Below are positions 50,779 through 59,458 of a stretch of DNA of 64,000 nt, one piece after another (within the stretch, counting starts at the first letter, position 1; the number at the start of each line of letters is the position of its first letter). Source of the DNA: Methanomassiliicoccaceae archaeon (GTDB lineage Archaea > Thermoplasmatota > Thermoplasmata > Methanomassiliicoccales > Methanomethylophilaceae); the NCBI GenBank assembly GCA_003555025.1, contig PWHV01000022.1:21418-85417 (forward strand). The letters are read 5' to 3'. The translations under genes and the position numbers were made by a program. The notes beneath the pieces are model-generated. The model saw nothing but the letters and a program-made list of their open reading frames with translations, had not been told where the DNA came from and searched no databases.

Positions 50779-51987
50779 TTATCGGTCGTTGATGGCAATC
50801 ACGTCCAAGGTCTCCACCGTGCAAGGGAGGCCCAGCGCATCGGAGAGGCTGGGCGTCGTCCTGCCCTCGTCGCCGGAGACGAACTCCTTCACATAGGTGC
50901 CGGATTCGGCCTCCAGGAGGAGCACGACGGCATCCTCCGCGACATCCTCCACTTCCATGGAGACGATCTCCCGGCGACGCACCATGTCGGCGCGGCGGTG
51001 GGAGACGCGGGACGGAGTCCTCTGGTCGATATGGAGTTTGGTGAATGATTTTGCTACCTCATTAACTCTTTCTTTATTAACTTTACCTTCAAAAAGGACC
51101 TTGGCGCGGTAGGTCTTCGACGGCGTGGCCGCCTTGATGCCCGCCACCTCCGAGCGCTCCGCGATGCGCAGCTCCCGCACCTGCGCGAGCTCGGAGCGGT
51201 TGATCCCCATCTCCAGCGAGTCGAGGTCCACGTCGCGGCGGCGCGGCTGCCGCAGCTCGATCACGAACGGCCTCCCGTCGCCGAGCATCAGCGCGTCCAC
51301 GTCCTCCCTCCCCATGCCATGGAAGAAATGCTCCTTGCCGTCGACGGCGGCGAGGGCGGGGCCGCCGATCTCCTCCTGCACCGAGCTGGGGTACATTTTG
51401 CCGCTCTGGCCGCAGCGGGGGCAGCCCTTGCCGCGGCAGGCGCGGCAGGGCCAGACGGTCTGCGGTATCTCGCGGGACAGTTTGAGGTAACGGCCGGCGA
51501 TGAAGACCGGGGCGACATCCAGCTCCACCGAGGCGAAGCGGGTGTCCACCACTGCCACCACCTCGGGGCTGTTGAACTCCACCGCGCGGTCGATGAGCGG
51601 CAGCGCCGCCTTGCCGATCTCCCGGTTTAGCTCGGACTTGATGGGCTCGGCGAGGGCGTCGCCGGTCTCCTTCCAGAGATCCTTCTCCTTCTGCGCGATG
51701 TCGGGGTCGACACGGCAGCCGACGAGGAAGTTGCCGCTCTCCACCGAGAGCACCGCGTCCGCCACCGCCCGGGCGAATCGGTGCACGTGGCGGAACACGT
51801 CGCCGCAGAGGGCGCAGGGCGAGGCCAGCTCCAGGCTAAGGTGGTCGGCGAGCTGCAGGCCGCGCTCCTCGTTGCTCATGCCGCTGCCGGCCTTGGCAAC
51901 CGTGCGCCCCAGGCAATGTGCGCAGAGCTCTGCGTCGGCGGCCTTGGAGGCCGCCTTCGTCACGTTCTCATCGATCCAGTGGTGCAT
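50779..51987 (-). CDS. pus10: tRNA pseudouridine synthase Pus10
   Basis: Archaeal Pus10 makes pseudouridine 54 and 55 in the T loop of tRNAs. The 402-residue protein has an N-terminal zinc pair set (CAHCLGR, CALCGD) in the THUMP-like part and a catalytic core GREDVDALMLGDGRPFVIEL with the conserved Asp. A second cysteine cluster (CRACRGKGCPRCGQSG) just before the catalytic core looks like a zinc knuckle. It precedes L21e and follows the KH gene by 9 bases. Confidence 0.93.
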   Translation of the reverse strand: MHHWIDENVTKAASKAADAELCAHCLGRTVAKAGSGMSNEERGLQLADHLSLELASPCALCGDVFRHVHRFARAVADAVLSVESGNFLVGCRVDPDIAQKEKDLWKETGDALAEPIKSELNREIGKAALPLIDRAVEFNSPEVVAVVDTRFASVELDVAPVFIAGRYLKLSREIPQTVWPCRACRGKGCPRCGQSGKMYPSSVQEEIGGPALAAVDGKEHFFHGMGREDVDALMLGDGRPFVIELRQPRRRDVDLDSLEMGINRSELAQVRELRIAERSEVAGIKAATPSKTYRAKVLFEGKVNKERVNEVAKSFTKLHIDQRTPSRVSHRRADMVRRREIVSMEVEDVAEDAVVLLLEAESGTYVKEFVSGDEGRTTPSLSDALGLPCTVETLDVIAINDR

Positions 51988-51996
51988 GGCGAGGCC

Positions 51997-52539
51997 TCAG
52001 ATATCGAAACCCATCTCGGCGATGCGCAGCCGGGGGCGCTGCCTCTCCAGGTAGCGGTAGACGGTGGAATGCTCGCTGCCGCGCAGCAGCATCTCCACCG
52101 CGTGCTTGGCGACCGGCATGGTCACCGAGTCGCCTATCAGGCTCACGGTGTTGCCGTACACCGAGACGTAGGAGCCGGTGAGGTCCTCGATGAGGCCGCG
52201 GGTCTTGCCTTCGCTGCCGATGAGCCTCGCCCTCACCCGCGAGACCTGGTTCCCCTTGCGGCCGGAGAACTCCTTGATGTCGAAGACCTCCAGGTACTCA
52301 TCGTCCTGGAAGAGCCTCATCGCCCGCTCGGGGGAGAAGCCGCGCCCGATGGCGCGGATGACGTCCACCATCTTGAGGGCCATCAACGGGTCCGACTCGT
52401 CGTCCTCATGCACGGTCACCTCGCCCTCGCTGTCGACGTGGATCCGTATCCCTGATATGGATTGCAGCTCCTCGCGGGTCTTGCCCTCGCTGCCGATTAT
52501 GACCCCCACCCTCTCGTGGGGGACCCTGATTATCTTCAT
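51997..52539 (-). CDS. KH-domain RNA-binding protein (Dim2/Pno1-like)
   Basis: This 180-residue protein has two KH domains, each with a GxxG loop: VGVIIGSEGKTREELQ and ARLIGSEGKTRGLIEDL. Dim2/Pno1 helps mature the small subunit and cooperates with Rio1 and Dim1/KsgA, both in this run. The ATG overlaps the Rio1 gene by 4 bases. A related archaeal protein also binds aIF2-alpha, which is consistent with the context. Confidence 0.93.
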   Translation of the reverse strand: MKIIRVPHERVGVIIGSEGKTREELQSISGIRIHVDSEGEVTVHEDDESDPLMALKMVDVIRAIGRGFSPERAMRLFQDDEYLEVFDIKEFSGRKGNQVSRVRARLIGSEGKTRGLIEDLTGSYVSVYGNTVSLIGDSVTMPVAKHAVEMLLRGSEHSTVYRYLERQRPRLRIAEMGFDI

Positions 52540-53312
52540 CGCTCTTCCTCCGTTATGCTGCCGAGCATCTCCTTGTCGCCCTCCACCTCCGCCCCGCGGA
52601 GGCGGAAGAAGCGGTTGACGTTCACTATGTCTCGCTCCAATATCTCAATGGCGTTGTAGTGGTCGGCGGTCATTGCCTGGCCACAGTCGATCACCACCGC
52701 CTCTCCTCGGTGGTACAGTATGTTGTACTCCGACAGGTCGCCGTGGACTAGACGCGCCTTGCGGTACCCGTCCCTGAGGAAGGCCGCCACCTCATTGTAA
52801 GTCTTTTGCACGTCCTCGACGTCGACGTCCTTGAGCTTCGGCGCCGAGACGCCGCCATCGCCGATGAACTCCATCACCAGGCAGTTCTTCTCGTGCGCCA
52901 GCGGCTCGGGGACCCGCAGCCCCGCGTCCCGGTAGCGCTGCAGGTTGCGGTACTCCTTGCCGGTCCAGGAGTATATGGTCTTGCGGCGGCTGCCGCTGAT
53001 GCCCCGGAAGCGCGGGTCGCCCTCTATGTACTTGGCGATGCGCTTGAAGGTGGAATTGCTGGTGCGGAATATCTTCAACGCCAGGTCGCCGCCCTCCGCG
53101 TCGATGGCGAGGAACACGTTCCCCTCCTTACCGGTGGATATCGGGTACTCCACGGTGTCGATGAGCTCCGCGGTCATCAGGCCGTAGATGACCATCAGCG
53201 TCTGCCGGTCGAAGACCTCGTCCACGACCTTGCGCTCATCCCCGGTCCGGCTGCTGCCGCGCAGAGCATCGACCTTCCTCTCCAACAGGGAGTAGACGTC
53301 CTTCTGAGGCAT
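52536..53312 (-). CDS. rio1: Rio1 atypical protein kinase
   Basis: The 258-residue RIO kinase has the ATP loop STGKEGNVFLA, the catalytic loop LVHGDLSEYNILY and the metal motif VIDCGQAM. Rio1 acts late in small-subunit assembly. Its neighbours aIF1A and Dim2 support that role. A GGAGG lies 9 bases before ATG 53312. A GTG directly upstream is also in frame. It is not the KEOPS kinase Bud32, which lacks the N-terminal helices seen here. Confidence 0.95.
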   Translation of the reverse strand: MPQKDVYSLLERKVDALRGSSRTGDERKVVDEVFDRQTLMVIYGLMTAELIDTVEYPISTGKEGNVFLAIDAEGGDLALKIFRTSNSTFKRIAKYIEGDPRFRGISGSRRKTIYSWTGKEYRNLQRYRDAGLRVPEPLAHEKNCLVMEFIGDGGVSAPKLKDVDVEDVQKTYNEVAAFLRDGYRKARLVHGDLSEYNILYHRGEAVVIDCGQAMTADHYNAIEILERDIVNVNRFFRLRGAEVEGDKEMLGSITEEER

Positions 53313-53324
53313 CACGTCCTCCGG

Positions 53325-53648
53325 TCAGAAGACGTCCAGGCTCTTGGGTATCTTGTTCCTCCTGCTGAGGTTGCTGGCCTGGGTCTTGGTGTAGCGGAAC
53401 TTGATGTCGCATTTGTCAGGCTGGAAGTCCCATACCTTGACGATAAGGAGGTCGCCCTCGCGGACCCACATACGTTTCCGTATCTTGCCGGGGATCCTCC
53501 CCATGCGGGACACGCCATCCTCGCACATGACCTTGATGCGGGAGGCTCCCATCAACTGGTCTGCCACGCCGAACATCTCCGACTCCTTTATATTGGGCAA
53601 CCTTACGCGTGAGAAGTCCTCCTCGGTGTTCTGCTGGTCTACTGTCAA
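53325..53648 (-). CDS. Translation initiation factor aIF1A (TTG start)
   Basis: This 107-residue S1/OB-fold factor helps initiator tRNA and mRNA bind the 30S subunit. RVRLPNIKESEMFGVADQLM and RIPGKIRKRMWVREGDLLIV identify it. The TATA-like CTTTTATACA (53684-53693) places the transcript start near 53662, so the ATG at 53681 lies outside the message. TTG 53648, preceded by GGAGGACT at 7 bases, is therefore the likely start. It heads an operon with Rio1 and Dim2. Confidence 0.9.
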   Translation of the reverse strand: MTVDQQNTEEDFSRVRLPNIKESEMFGVADQLMGASRIKVMCEDGVSRMGRIPGKIRKRMWVREGDLLIVKVWDFQPDKCDIKFRYTKTQASNLSRRNKIPKSLDVF

Positions 53649-53760
53649 TTCAGTCCTCCGGTGTCTTTTGGATACAATCATCGTGTATAAAAGGGTTGGC
53701 CGTCCTTGACGCCGCCGAAAAGCTGAGAAAACGTATATATGGGCACGGCCTCACAGCATT

Positions 53761-54864
53761 GTGGACCCGGTTTCCAGGACCTCTCTGCACGGGCGGCACG
53801 TCGCCGCCGGAGCCCGCATGGCGCCGTTCGCCGGATGGGAGATGCCCATCCTCTACTCGGGGATAAAGGAGGAGCACCTCCACGTGCGCTCTTCGGCGGG
53901 GCTCTTCGACGTGTCGCACATGGGGGACCTGCTGGTGCGCGGCGATGGCGCGTACGGTCTCATGCGGCACGCTCTGAGCAACGACATCGCCCTGGCCAAG
54001 GAGGGCAAGGCCATCTACTCCCACATCCTCGACCGCGAGGGCAGGACCATCGATGACACCATCGTCTACAACCTCGGCGGCAGCTACCTCCTGGTGCCCA
54101 ACGCCTCCACCAAGGACCGGGTCCTGGAATGGTTGAGGTCGCATGCCGATGACGCGGAGGTGCTGGACCTCTCCTCCGAGATGGCCTGCCTGGCGCTGCA
54201 GGGGCCGCGGGCGGAGGAGGCCATGCGGCCGCTGCTCGACCTCTCGGGGCTGAAGAGGTTCCGCGTCACGCCCGCGTCCCTGCCCCTCCCCGCGGCCAAT
54301 CTCCCACGGGAGCTGGACGACGGGGGGGAAGGACTGCGCTGCCTGATCGCCCGCACCGGCTACACCGGGGAGGACGGCTTCGAGGTCATGCTCCCTTGGG
54401 ACAGCGCCCCGGCGCTGTGGGACGCCCTACTTGGAACCGACGGGGTCTACCCCGCGGGTCTGGGCGCGAGGGACACCCTGCGGCTGGAGAAGGGCATGCT
54501 GCTCTCGGGCACGGACTTCGACGGCGGGCAGACGCCGCTGCAGACCGGACCGCCGTGGGTGGTGAAGTTCAACCGCCCCTTCATCGGGCGCGAGGCCTTG
54601 GAGGAGCAGTCCCGCGAGGGAGGATACCCGGTCCTCGCCGGCCTGGTCATGGAGGGCAAAGGCATACCCCGGAGCGGATATCCAGTGCTACACCGCGGCG
54701 AGGAGGTCGGCGCGGTCACCTCGGGCACGATGTCCCCCATGCTGGAGCGGGGCATCGCGCTGGCCTACCTCCCCCATGACCTGGCGGAGGAGGGCGGCGC
54801 GCTGGAGATATCCATACGCGGCAGGGGTCATCCCGCCCGGGTCAAGACGCCGCCGTTCGTCTGA
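53761..54864 (+). CDS. gcvT: Aminomethyltransferase, GcvT family
   Basis: The T protein of glycine cleavage moves the one-carbon unit from the lipoyl arm to tetrahydrofolate or tetrahydromethanopterin. The 367-residue protein has PFAGWEMPILYSGI, LFDVSHMGDLLV, LIARTGYTGEDGFEVML and GLGARDTLRLEKG, all family hallmarks. It begins with GTG about 25 bases after a TATA-like GTATATATGG, so it is probably leaderless. No gcvH, gcvP or lipoate gene is in the window, so a folate-using relative is an alternative. Confidence 0.88.
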   Translation: MDPVSRTSLHGRHVAAGARMAPFAGWEMPILYSGIKEEHLHVRSSAGLFDVSHMGDLLVRGDGAYGLMRHALSNDIALAKEGKAIYSHILDREGRTIDDTIVYNLGGSYLLVPNASTKDRVLEWLRSHADDAEVLDLSSEMACLALQGPRAEEAMRPLLDLSGLKRFRVTPASLPLPAANLPRELDDGGEGLRCLIARTGYTGEDGFEVMLPWDSAPALWDALLGTDGVYPAGLGARDTLRLEKGMLLSGTDFDGGQTPLQTGPPWVVKFNRPFIGREALEEQSREGGYPVLAGLVMEGKGIPRSGYPVLHRGEEVGAVTSGTMSPMLERGIALAYLPHDLAEEGGALEISIRGRGHPARVKTPPFV

Positions 54865-54908
54865 AACCTGGAAAACTTTTTAAACGGTATGCTTAATCAA
54901 CCGGCTAC

Positions 54909-54986
54909 GCTCCTGTGGTGTAGTTCGGCCAATCATTCCGGCCTTTCGAGCCGAAGACCCGGGTTCGAATCCCGGCAGGAGCACCA
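54909..54986 (+). tRNA. tRNA-Glu (UUC)
   Basis: The gene folds with acceptor GCUCCUG/CAGGAGC and T arm CCGGG/CCCGG. The anticodon arm is CCGGC-CUUUCGA-GCCGA, giving anticodon UUC. The outermost anticodon-stem pair is a C-A mismatch (27-43). CCA is encoded. CTTTTTAAACGG about 25-30 bp upstream is the TATA box. Confidence 0.93.
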
Positions 54987-55103
54987 GCACATCTTCTCCA
55001 ACCCCTGCGGCGAATCGTCCGATGCGTCGGCAGAGCTGACAAACCTTTATATCTGACAAAGCCAAAATCCCATTGTCATCGCCAAGGGCGGCGTTTCGCC
55101 GTC

Positions 55104-57884
55104 TTGGCGGGCGACCAGGCCCAGGCAGGTGCGCGTTTGGACGATGGCAACACTTGGCATGACCGGACCGTGACCGAAGCCTTCGATGGCCTGGAGGCCA
55201 GCGAACAAGGCCTCAGCCAGGAGGAGGCCGCCAGGCGCCTTGCCGCCTACGGGCCGAACGAACTCGCCGAGAAGGATGCCCTCAGCGGCCTGGCGATATT
55301 CCTGTCGCAGTTCAAGAACCCTCTGAACCTGGTGCTGGCGGTGGCCGCCGCGGCGTCCTACATCGGTGGCCACGCCATCGATGCCGTCGTGATCGTCGTC
55401 ATCATCGGTTTCAACGCCGCCATGGGCAGCGTCCAGGAGTACAAGGCGGAGAAGTCCATCGAGGCGCTTAGGTCCATGTCCGCCCCTGAGGCGGATGTTC
55501 TGCGCGGAACCTCTTCCGATGAAGGGGGCGAGGCCAAGGTCCGCGTCCCCGTCAAGGCGCTGGTCCCTGGCGATGTCGTGCTCCTCGAGGCGGGGGCGAT
55601 CGTACCCGCCGACTGCCGCGTGATCGAGGCCATGAACCTGGAGGTGGACGAGGCGTTCCTCACCGGGGAGTCTCTGCCGGTGCGCAAGGGCCCGGAGCCC
55701 GTCGCCAAAGCCTCGGACCTGACCGAGATGAGCGACATGCTGTTCGCTGGCAGCGCCGTCATCCAGGGGAGAGGGAGGGCGCTGGTCGTAGCCACCGGCA
55801 TGGACAGCGAGATGGGGAGGATCACCGAGCTGATCCGCGAGTCCGAGCCCGGCGAGGCCCCCATCGAGAGGCGCATACGCGATTTGAGCGTCAAGCTGGG
55901 ACTGTTCGCGGTCATCGCCAGCGCGTTCATCTTCGCGGTGGGCATGATCCAGGGCCTCGATTTCTTCGATACCTTCGTATTCGCCATCGCCGCCGCGGTG
56001 TCCGCGGTGCCCGAGGGGCTGCTGGTGGTCATGACCATCATACTCTCGGTGGGGGCCTTCCGTATGGCCAAGCGTTTCGCCCTGATCCGTAAACTCAACG
56101 CGGTGGAGACGCTGGGCTCGCTGACGGCGATCTGCAGCGACAAGACCGGCACCCTGACCAGCAACCAGATGACGGTGAAGGCCATCCACGTTGACGGCGG
56201 GGCCGTCAGCGTCGGCGGGGCGGGTTACGAAGTTGCAGGCGGCTTCGAGGACGACAGCGGACCAGTGGAGGCCGTCGAGGGCTCCACCCTGAAGGCTCTG
56301 CTGGAGGCGGCGAGCCTCTGCAACGACTCCACCATCGTCGCCGAGGATGACGGCATAGAGGTGGCCGGCGAGCCCACCGAGAAGGCGCTCGTGGTCGCCG
56401 CATTGAAGGCGTCGATCGACCTCGAGGGCCTGCAAGGGCGGCAACCCCGCGTGGACGACATCCCCTTCAACCCCGAGAAGAGGTACATGGTGACCTTCCA
56501 TCGGACCGACGGGGGCGGGATGAGGGCCTATGCCAAAGGAGCGCCCGAGGACATCATCGGCATGTGCGGCCATGTCCTGGGTCCGGAGGGGATTGCAGAA
56601 TTGGACCAGACGAGCAAGGAGGGGCTGATGGCCGCCAACTCCGAACTCGCCGGCAACGCACTGCGGGTGCTGGGAGTCGCTTACGGGGACGTTCCCGGCA
56701 ACGATGTGGAGGCTTATAAAAAGACGATAGAGGAGGGAAAGGCGGGAATGACCCTCCTCGGCCTAGCGGGGATGATGGACCCTCCGCGGGCGGAGGTCAA
56801 GGACGCGGTGCGGCTCTGCCACAGCGCCGGCATCAAGGTCATCATGTGCACGGGGGACCACAAGGCGACCGCCGAGGCGGTCGCCAAGGAGATAGGGATA
56901 TCATCGAAGGGTGTGAGGACATACACCGGCAAGGAGCTCACCGCCATGAGCGACGATGAGCTCGATGCGGCGGTGGAGGACGCGCAGGTGTTCTCCCGGG
57001 TGTCGCCCGAGCACAAGAACCGCATCGTCAACGCCCTCAAGAGGAACGGCCATGTGGCAGCGATGACCGGCGACGGCGTCAACGACGCCCCGGCGCTGAA
57101 GAGCGCCGACGTGGGGATAGCGATGGGCGTCACCGGTACTGACGTGACGAAGGAGGTGGCGGAGATGGTGCTCACCGATGACAACTTCGCCACCATAGTC
57201 AACGCGGTGGAGGAGGGCCGGGTCGTCTTCGAGAATGTACGCAAGGTGGTGCAGTACCTGATAACCACCAACGCCGCCGAGGTTATGACCCTGGCGGCGG
57301 CCATCGTGCTCTTCCACCAGCACCCGCTGATACTGCTGCCGGTCATGATACTCTGGATAAACCTGGTCACCGACGGGTTCTTCGACAAGACCTTGGCCTT
57401 AGAGGGGCGTGAGGGCGGCATGATGGAGCGCCCCCCGCGGCGGATGGGGGAGAACATAATCGACGGCATCATGGTACGCAACCTGGCGGTCCTCGGTCTG
57501 CTCATGGCAGCGGGCACTCTGTTCATATTCAACTCGGCGATGGCCGAAGGCGATGCGGAGCGGGCCCGCACCCTGGCCTTCGCAACGCTGGCGATGTTCC
57601 AGGTCTGGAACGCCCTGAACTGCCGCTCCCGCACCGAATCGGTCTTCAGCCTCGGGGTGAGGAGCAACAAGTACTTCCATGTCGCGCTGGTGGCATCGCT
57701 GGGCCTTCTTTACCTCGCCACCGAGTCATCCATCCTGCAGACCGCCCTCGGCACGGTGTCCTTGAGCCTGATGGACTGGCTCACCGTGCTGGCGGTGTCC
57801 AGCTCGGTCTTCGTCATCGGGGAGATGTGGAAGTTCGCCAGCAAGCGCGCTGAAAGCGGAAACCCTCTCTCCATCGCTCAATGA
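55104..57884 (+). CDS. P-type cation-transporting ATPase (P2 type)
   Basis: This 926-residue pump has an N-terminal cation-ATPase domain (LAAYGPNELAEKD), the actuator motif LTGESLPV, the phosphorylation site SDKTGTLT, the nucleotide-domain KGAPED, and the hinge TGDGVNDAPALKSADVG. VPEGLLVVMTIILSVG in helix 4 and INLVTDGFFDKTLALE in helix 6 place it with P2 ATPases. The ion could be Ca2+ or Na+. A TATA-like CCTTTATATCTG is near 55045. TTG 55104 is the first in-frame start; TTG 55137 is also possible, so the N-terminus is uncertain. Confidence 0.92.
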   Translation: MAGDQAQAGARLDDGNTWHDRTVTEAFDGLEASEQGLSQEEAARRLAAYGPNELAEKDALSGLAIFLSQFKNPLNLVLAVAAAASYIGGHAIDAVVIVVIIGFNAAMGSVQEYKAEKSIEALRSMSAPEADVLRGTSSDEGGEAKVRVPVKALVPGDVVLLEAGAIVPADCRVIEAMNLEVDEAFLTGESLPVRKGPEPVAKASDLTEMSDMLFAGSAVIQGRGRALVVATGMDSEMGRITELIRESEPGEAPIERRIRDLSVKLGLFAVIASAFIFAVGMIQGLDFFDTFVFAIAAAVSAVPEGLLVVMTIILSVGAFRMAKRFALIRKLNAVETLGSLTAICSDKTGTLTSNQMTVKAIHVDGGAVSVGGAGYEVAGGFEDDSGPVEAVEGSTLKALLEAASLCNDSTIVAEDDGIEVAGEPTEKALVVAALKASIDLEGLQGRQPRVDDIPFNPEKRYMVTFHRTDGGGMRAYAKGAPEDIIGMCGHVLGPEGIAELDQTSKEGLMAANSELAGNALRVLGVAYGDVPGNDVEAYKKTIEEGKAGMTLLGLAGMMDPPRAEVKDAVRLCHSAGIKVIMCTGDHKATAEAVAKEIGISSKGVRTYTGKELTAMSDDELDAAVEDAQVFSRVSPEHKNRIVNALKRNGHVAAMTGDGVNDAPALKSADVGIAMGVTGTDVTKEVAEMVLTDDNFATIVNAVEEGRVVFENVRKVVQYLITTNAAEVMTLAAAIVLFHQHPLILLPVMILWINLVTDGFFDKTLALEGREGGMMERPPRRMGENIIDGIMVRNLAVLGLLMAAGTLFIFNSAMAEGDAERARTLAFATLAMFQVWNALNCRSRTESVFSLGVRSNKYFHVALVASLGLLYLATESSILQTALGTVSLSLMDWLTVLAVSSSVFVIGEMWKFASKRAESGNPLSIAQ

Positions 57885-57911
57885 GGCGCAATGCCGGCCG
57901 TTTGCGCCGAA

Positions 57912-59294
57912 TCAGTGGCGCTCGGTGCGGTGGTGCCCTCGGGGCACGGTCATCTGGAAGCAGGCGCCCTCTCCCGGCGTACCCGTCTCCCTTATGGCGA
58001 TGCCGGTGATGGACAGTATCTCCCGCGACATGAACAGCCCCATGCCGGTGTTCCTGCCGAACCCTTGGTCGAAGATCCTGTCCTTGTTCTCTTGAGGCAC
58101 GCCGACGCCGTCGTCCCTCCATTCGATGACCAGTGAGCCGCCCCTCTTATGGTGCCCCAGCATGATGGTCTCCACTCCCCCGCCGTGCTCCAACGAGTTG
58201 TGCAGAAGGTTGAAGAACACCTTGCTCAGCAACGGGTCGCTGTACACCTCAATGCCCTGCGCCCCGTTGCGGAAATCGACGCCGGCGAAGTCGCATTCCA
58301 TTGGCAGCACACCATCCAACCGTTGCCACTGGGGCTCATGGGAGCCGATCTGCTGGTAGACGCTGGTGAACTCGATCTGCCGGCTCATGAGCTCGGCTAT
58401 GTCCGTTAGCCTGGCGATCATTGCATCATCCCGCATCTCCTGCTCCTCGAGCATGAGATGCAGATACCCCTGCAATGCCAGCAGCTGGTTCCTCACATCG
58501 TGCCGGGTCATGCCGGTCAGAAGGCTGAGCTGGCGGTTGGCGCGTCTCAGGGCCTCTTCAGCCTTCTTCTTGTCCTCCACCCATCTCGCCACTCCGACGA
58601 TGCCGGCGAAACCCCCCTCTCCATCTATCAACGGAGTGCCCGAGACCGCATACCAGTGCCACTCCCCGTCATGATGGCGGAGGCGCATCTCCACATCGGC
58701 CAGTTCCTCTCCCTCGAAACCGATGCGAAGCAGAGCCTCTTTTGCCCGGCCGCGGTCCAGTGGGTGGATGTTGTGATCGAAAGGGTAGCCGATGCCCCTG
58801 TCCCCATCGATGCCCCCGATTTTCTTGTATGCCGGAGAGGTGTAGGTGTACCTTCCCTGGGAATCCAACGCAAAGATGATGTCCCTTGTATGCTCCAATA
58901 TCATGCGGTACGTCTCCCCGCTCTCCTCGAGGGCCTGTACCGATGCCTTCAAACCGGTGATGTCCCTCGATGAATGAACGATGATACGCACTCCGCACAT
59001 GTCGTCCAGCACCGGATGCACACAGACCTCCAGACATCGCCCCTCATCGGTGGTCACGGCCGCCTCCAGCGGCTCTTTGGACCTCAGCTCTTCGGTCACT
59101 AGGCAACCGGGGCACACCTCGTCGACGCCGTGGTAGATGCGATGGCACTTCCCGCTCTCCTCCTCGACGTCTTCAACAAACTCCACCGAGTTGCTGTAGA
59201 GCAGGTTCATATCGCCGTCCAACACCGACACCTTCACCGGCAACAGCGACAGCGCCCTAAACAGATCATTCTGGTCCAACCGCATCCGGCCCAC
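57912..59294 (-). CDS. PAS-domain sensor histidine kinase
   Basis: The 460-residue soluble protein has two PAS domains (about 10-115 and 125-250). The first carries a cysteine cluster CHRIYHGVDEVCPGC, seen in PAS domains that may hold a metal or cofactor. A histidine helix TRHDVRNQLLALQGYLH and an ATPase domain (NLLHNSLEHG, WRDDGVGVP, GMGLFMSREIL) follow. There is no membrane helix and no response regulator nearby. GTG 59294 or ATG 59285 may be the start. A TATA-like CTTTTAATTGT lies about 130 bp upstream. Confidence 0.88.
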   Translation of the reverse strand: MGRMRLDQNDLFRALSLLPVKVSVLDGDMNLLYSNSVEFVEDVEEESGKCHRIYHGVDEVCPGCLVTEELRSKEPLEAAVTTDEGRCLEVCVHPVLDDMCGVRIIVHSSRDITGLKASVQALEESGETYRMILEHTRDIIFALDSQGRYTYTSPAYKKIGGIDGDRGIGYPFDHNIHPLDRGRAKEALLRIGFEGEELADVEMRLRHHDGEWHWYAVSGTPLIDGEGGFAGIVGVARWVEDKKKAEEALRRANRQLSLLTGMTRHDVRNQLLALQGYLHLMLEEQEMRDDAMIARLTDIAELMSRQIEFTSVYQQIGSHEPQWQRLDGVLPMECDFAGVDFRNGAQGIEVYSDPLLSKVFFNLLHNSLEHGGGVETIMLGHHKRGGSLVIEWRDDGVGVPQENKDRIFDQGFGRNTGMGLFMSREILSITGIAIRETGTPGEGACFQMTVPRGHHRTERH

Positions 59295-59360
59295 CCTCTC
59301 CTCCCTGCCTCATCCGATGAGCACAAGTGAGGCCGAGCGGCCCTCCAAGCACCAGTCAGG

Positions 59361-59374
59361 AGGCCCAAGGGCCT
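59361..59374. promoter_or_regulatory. Palindrome AGGCCCAAGGGCCT upstream of the sensor kinase
   Basis: The 14-base sequence is a perfect palindrome around AA and lies between the likely TATA box (about 59418-59430, minus strand) and the kinase start. It may be an operator or a leader hairpin. No binding protein can be assigned. Confidence 0.35.
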
Positions 59375-59458
59375 GGCCTCGTCCATGAGTGCTCAATGCT
59401 AACACTGCGCAATGTACAATTAAAAGTTTCCATAAGGACATCATCCCCGGAACCAGCG

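Noticed and set aside
52536..53312. RIO-type kinase as the Bud32 subunit of KEOPS
   Set aside because: The N-terminal helices and the STGKEGNVF and LVHGDLSEYN motifs are those of Rio1, and its neighbours are ribosome-assembly genes.
55047..56573. A 508-residue minus-strand frame inside the P-type ATPase gene
   Set aside because: Shadow of a gene with intact SDKTGTLT and TGDGVNDAP motifs.
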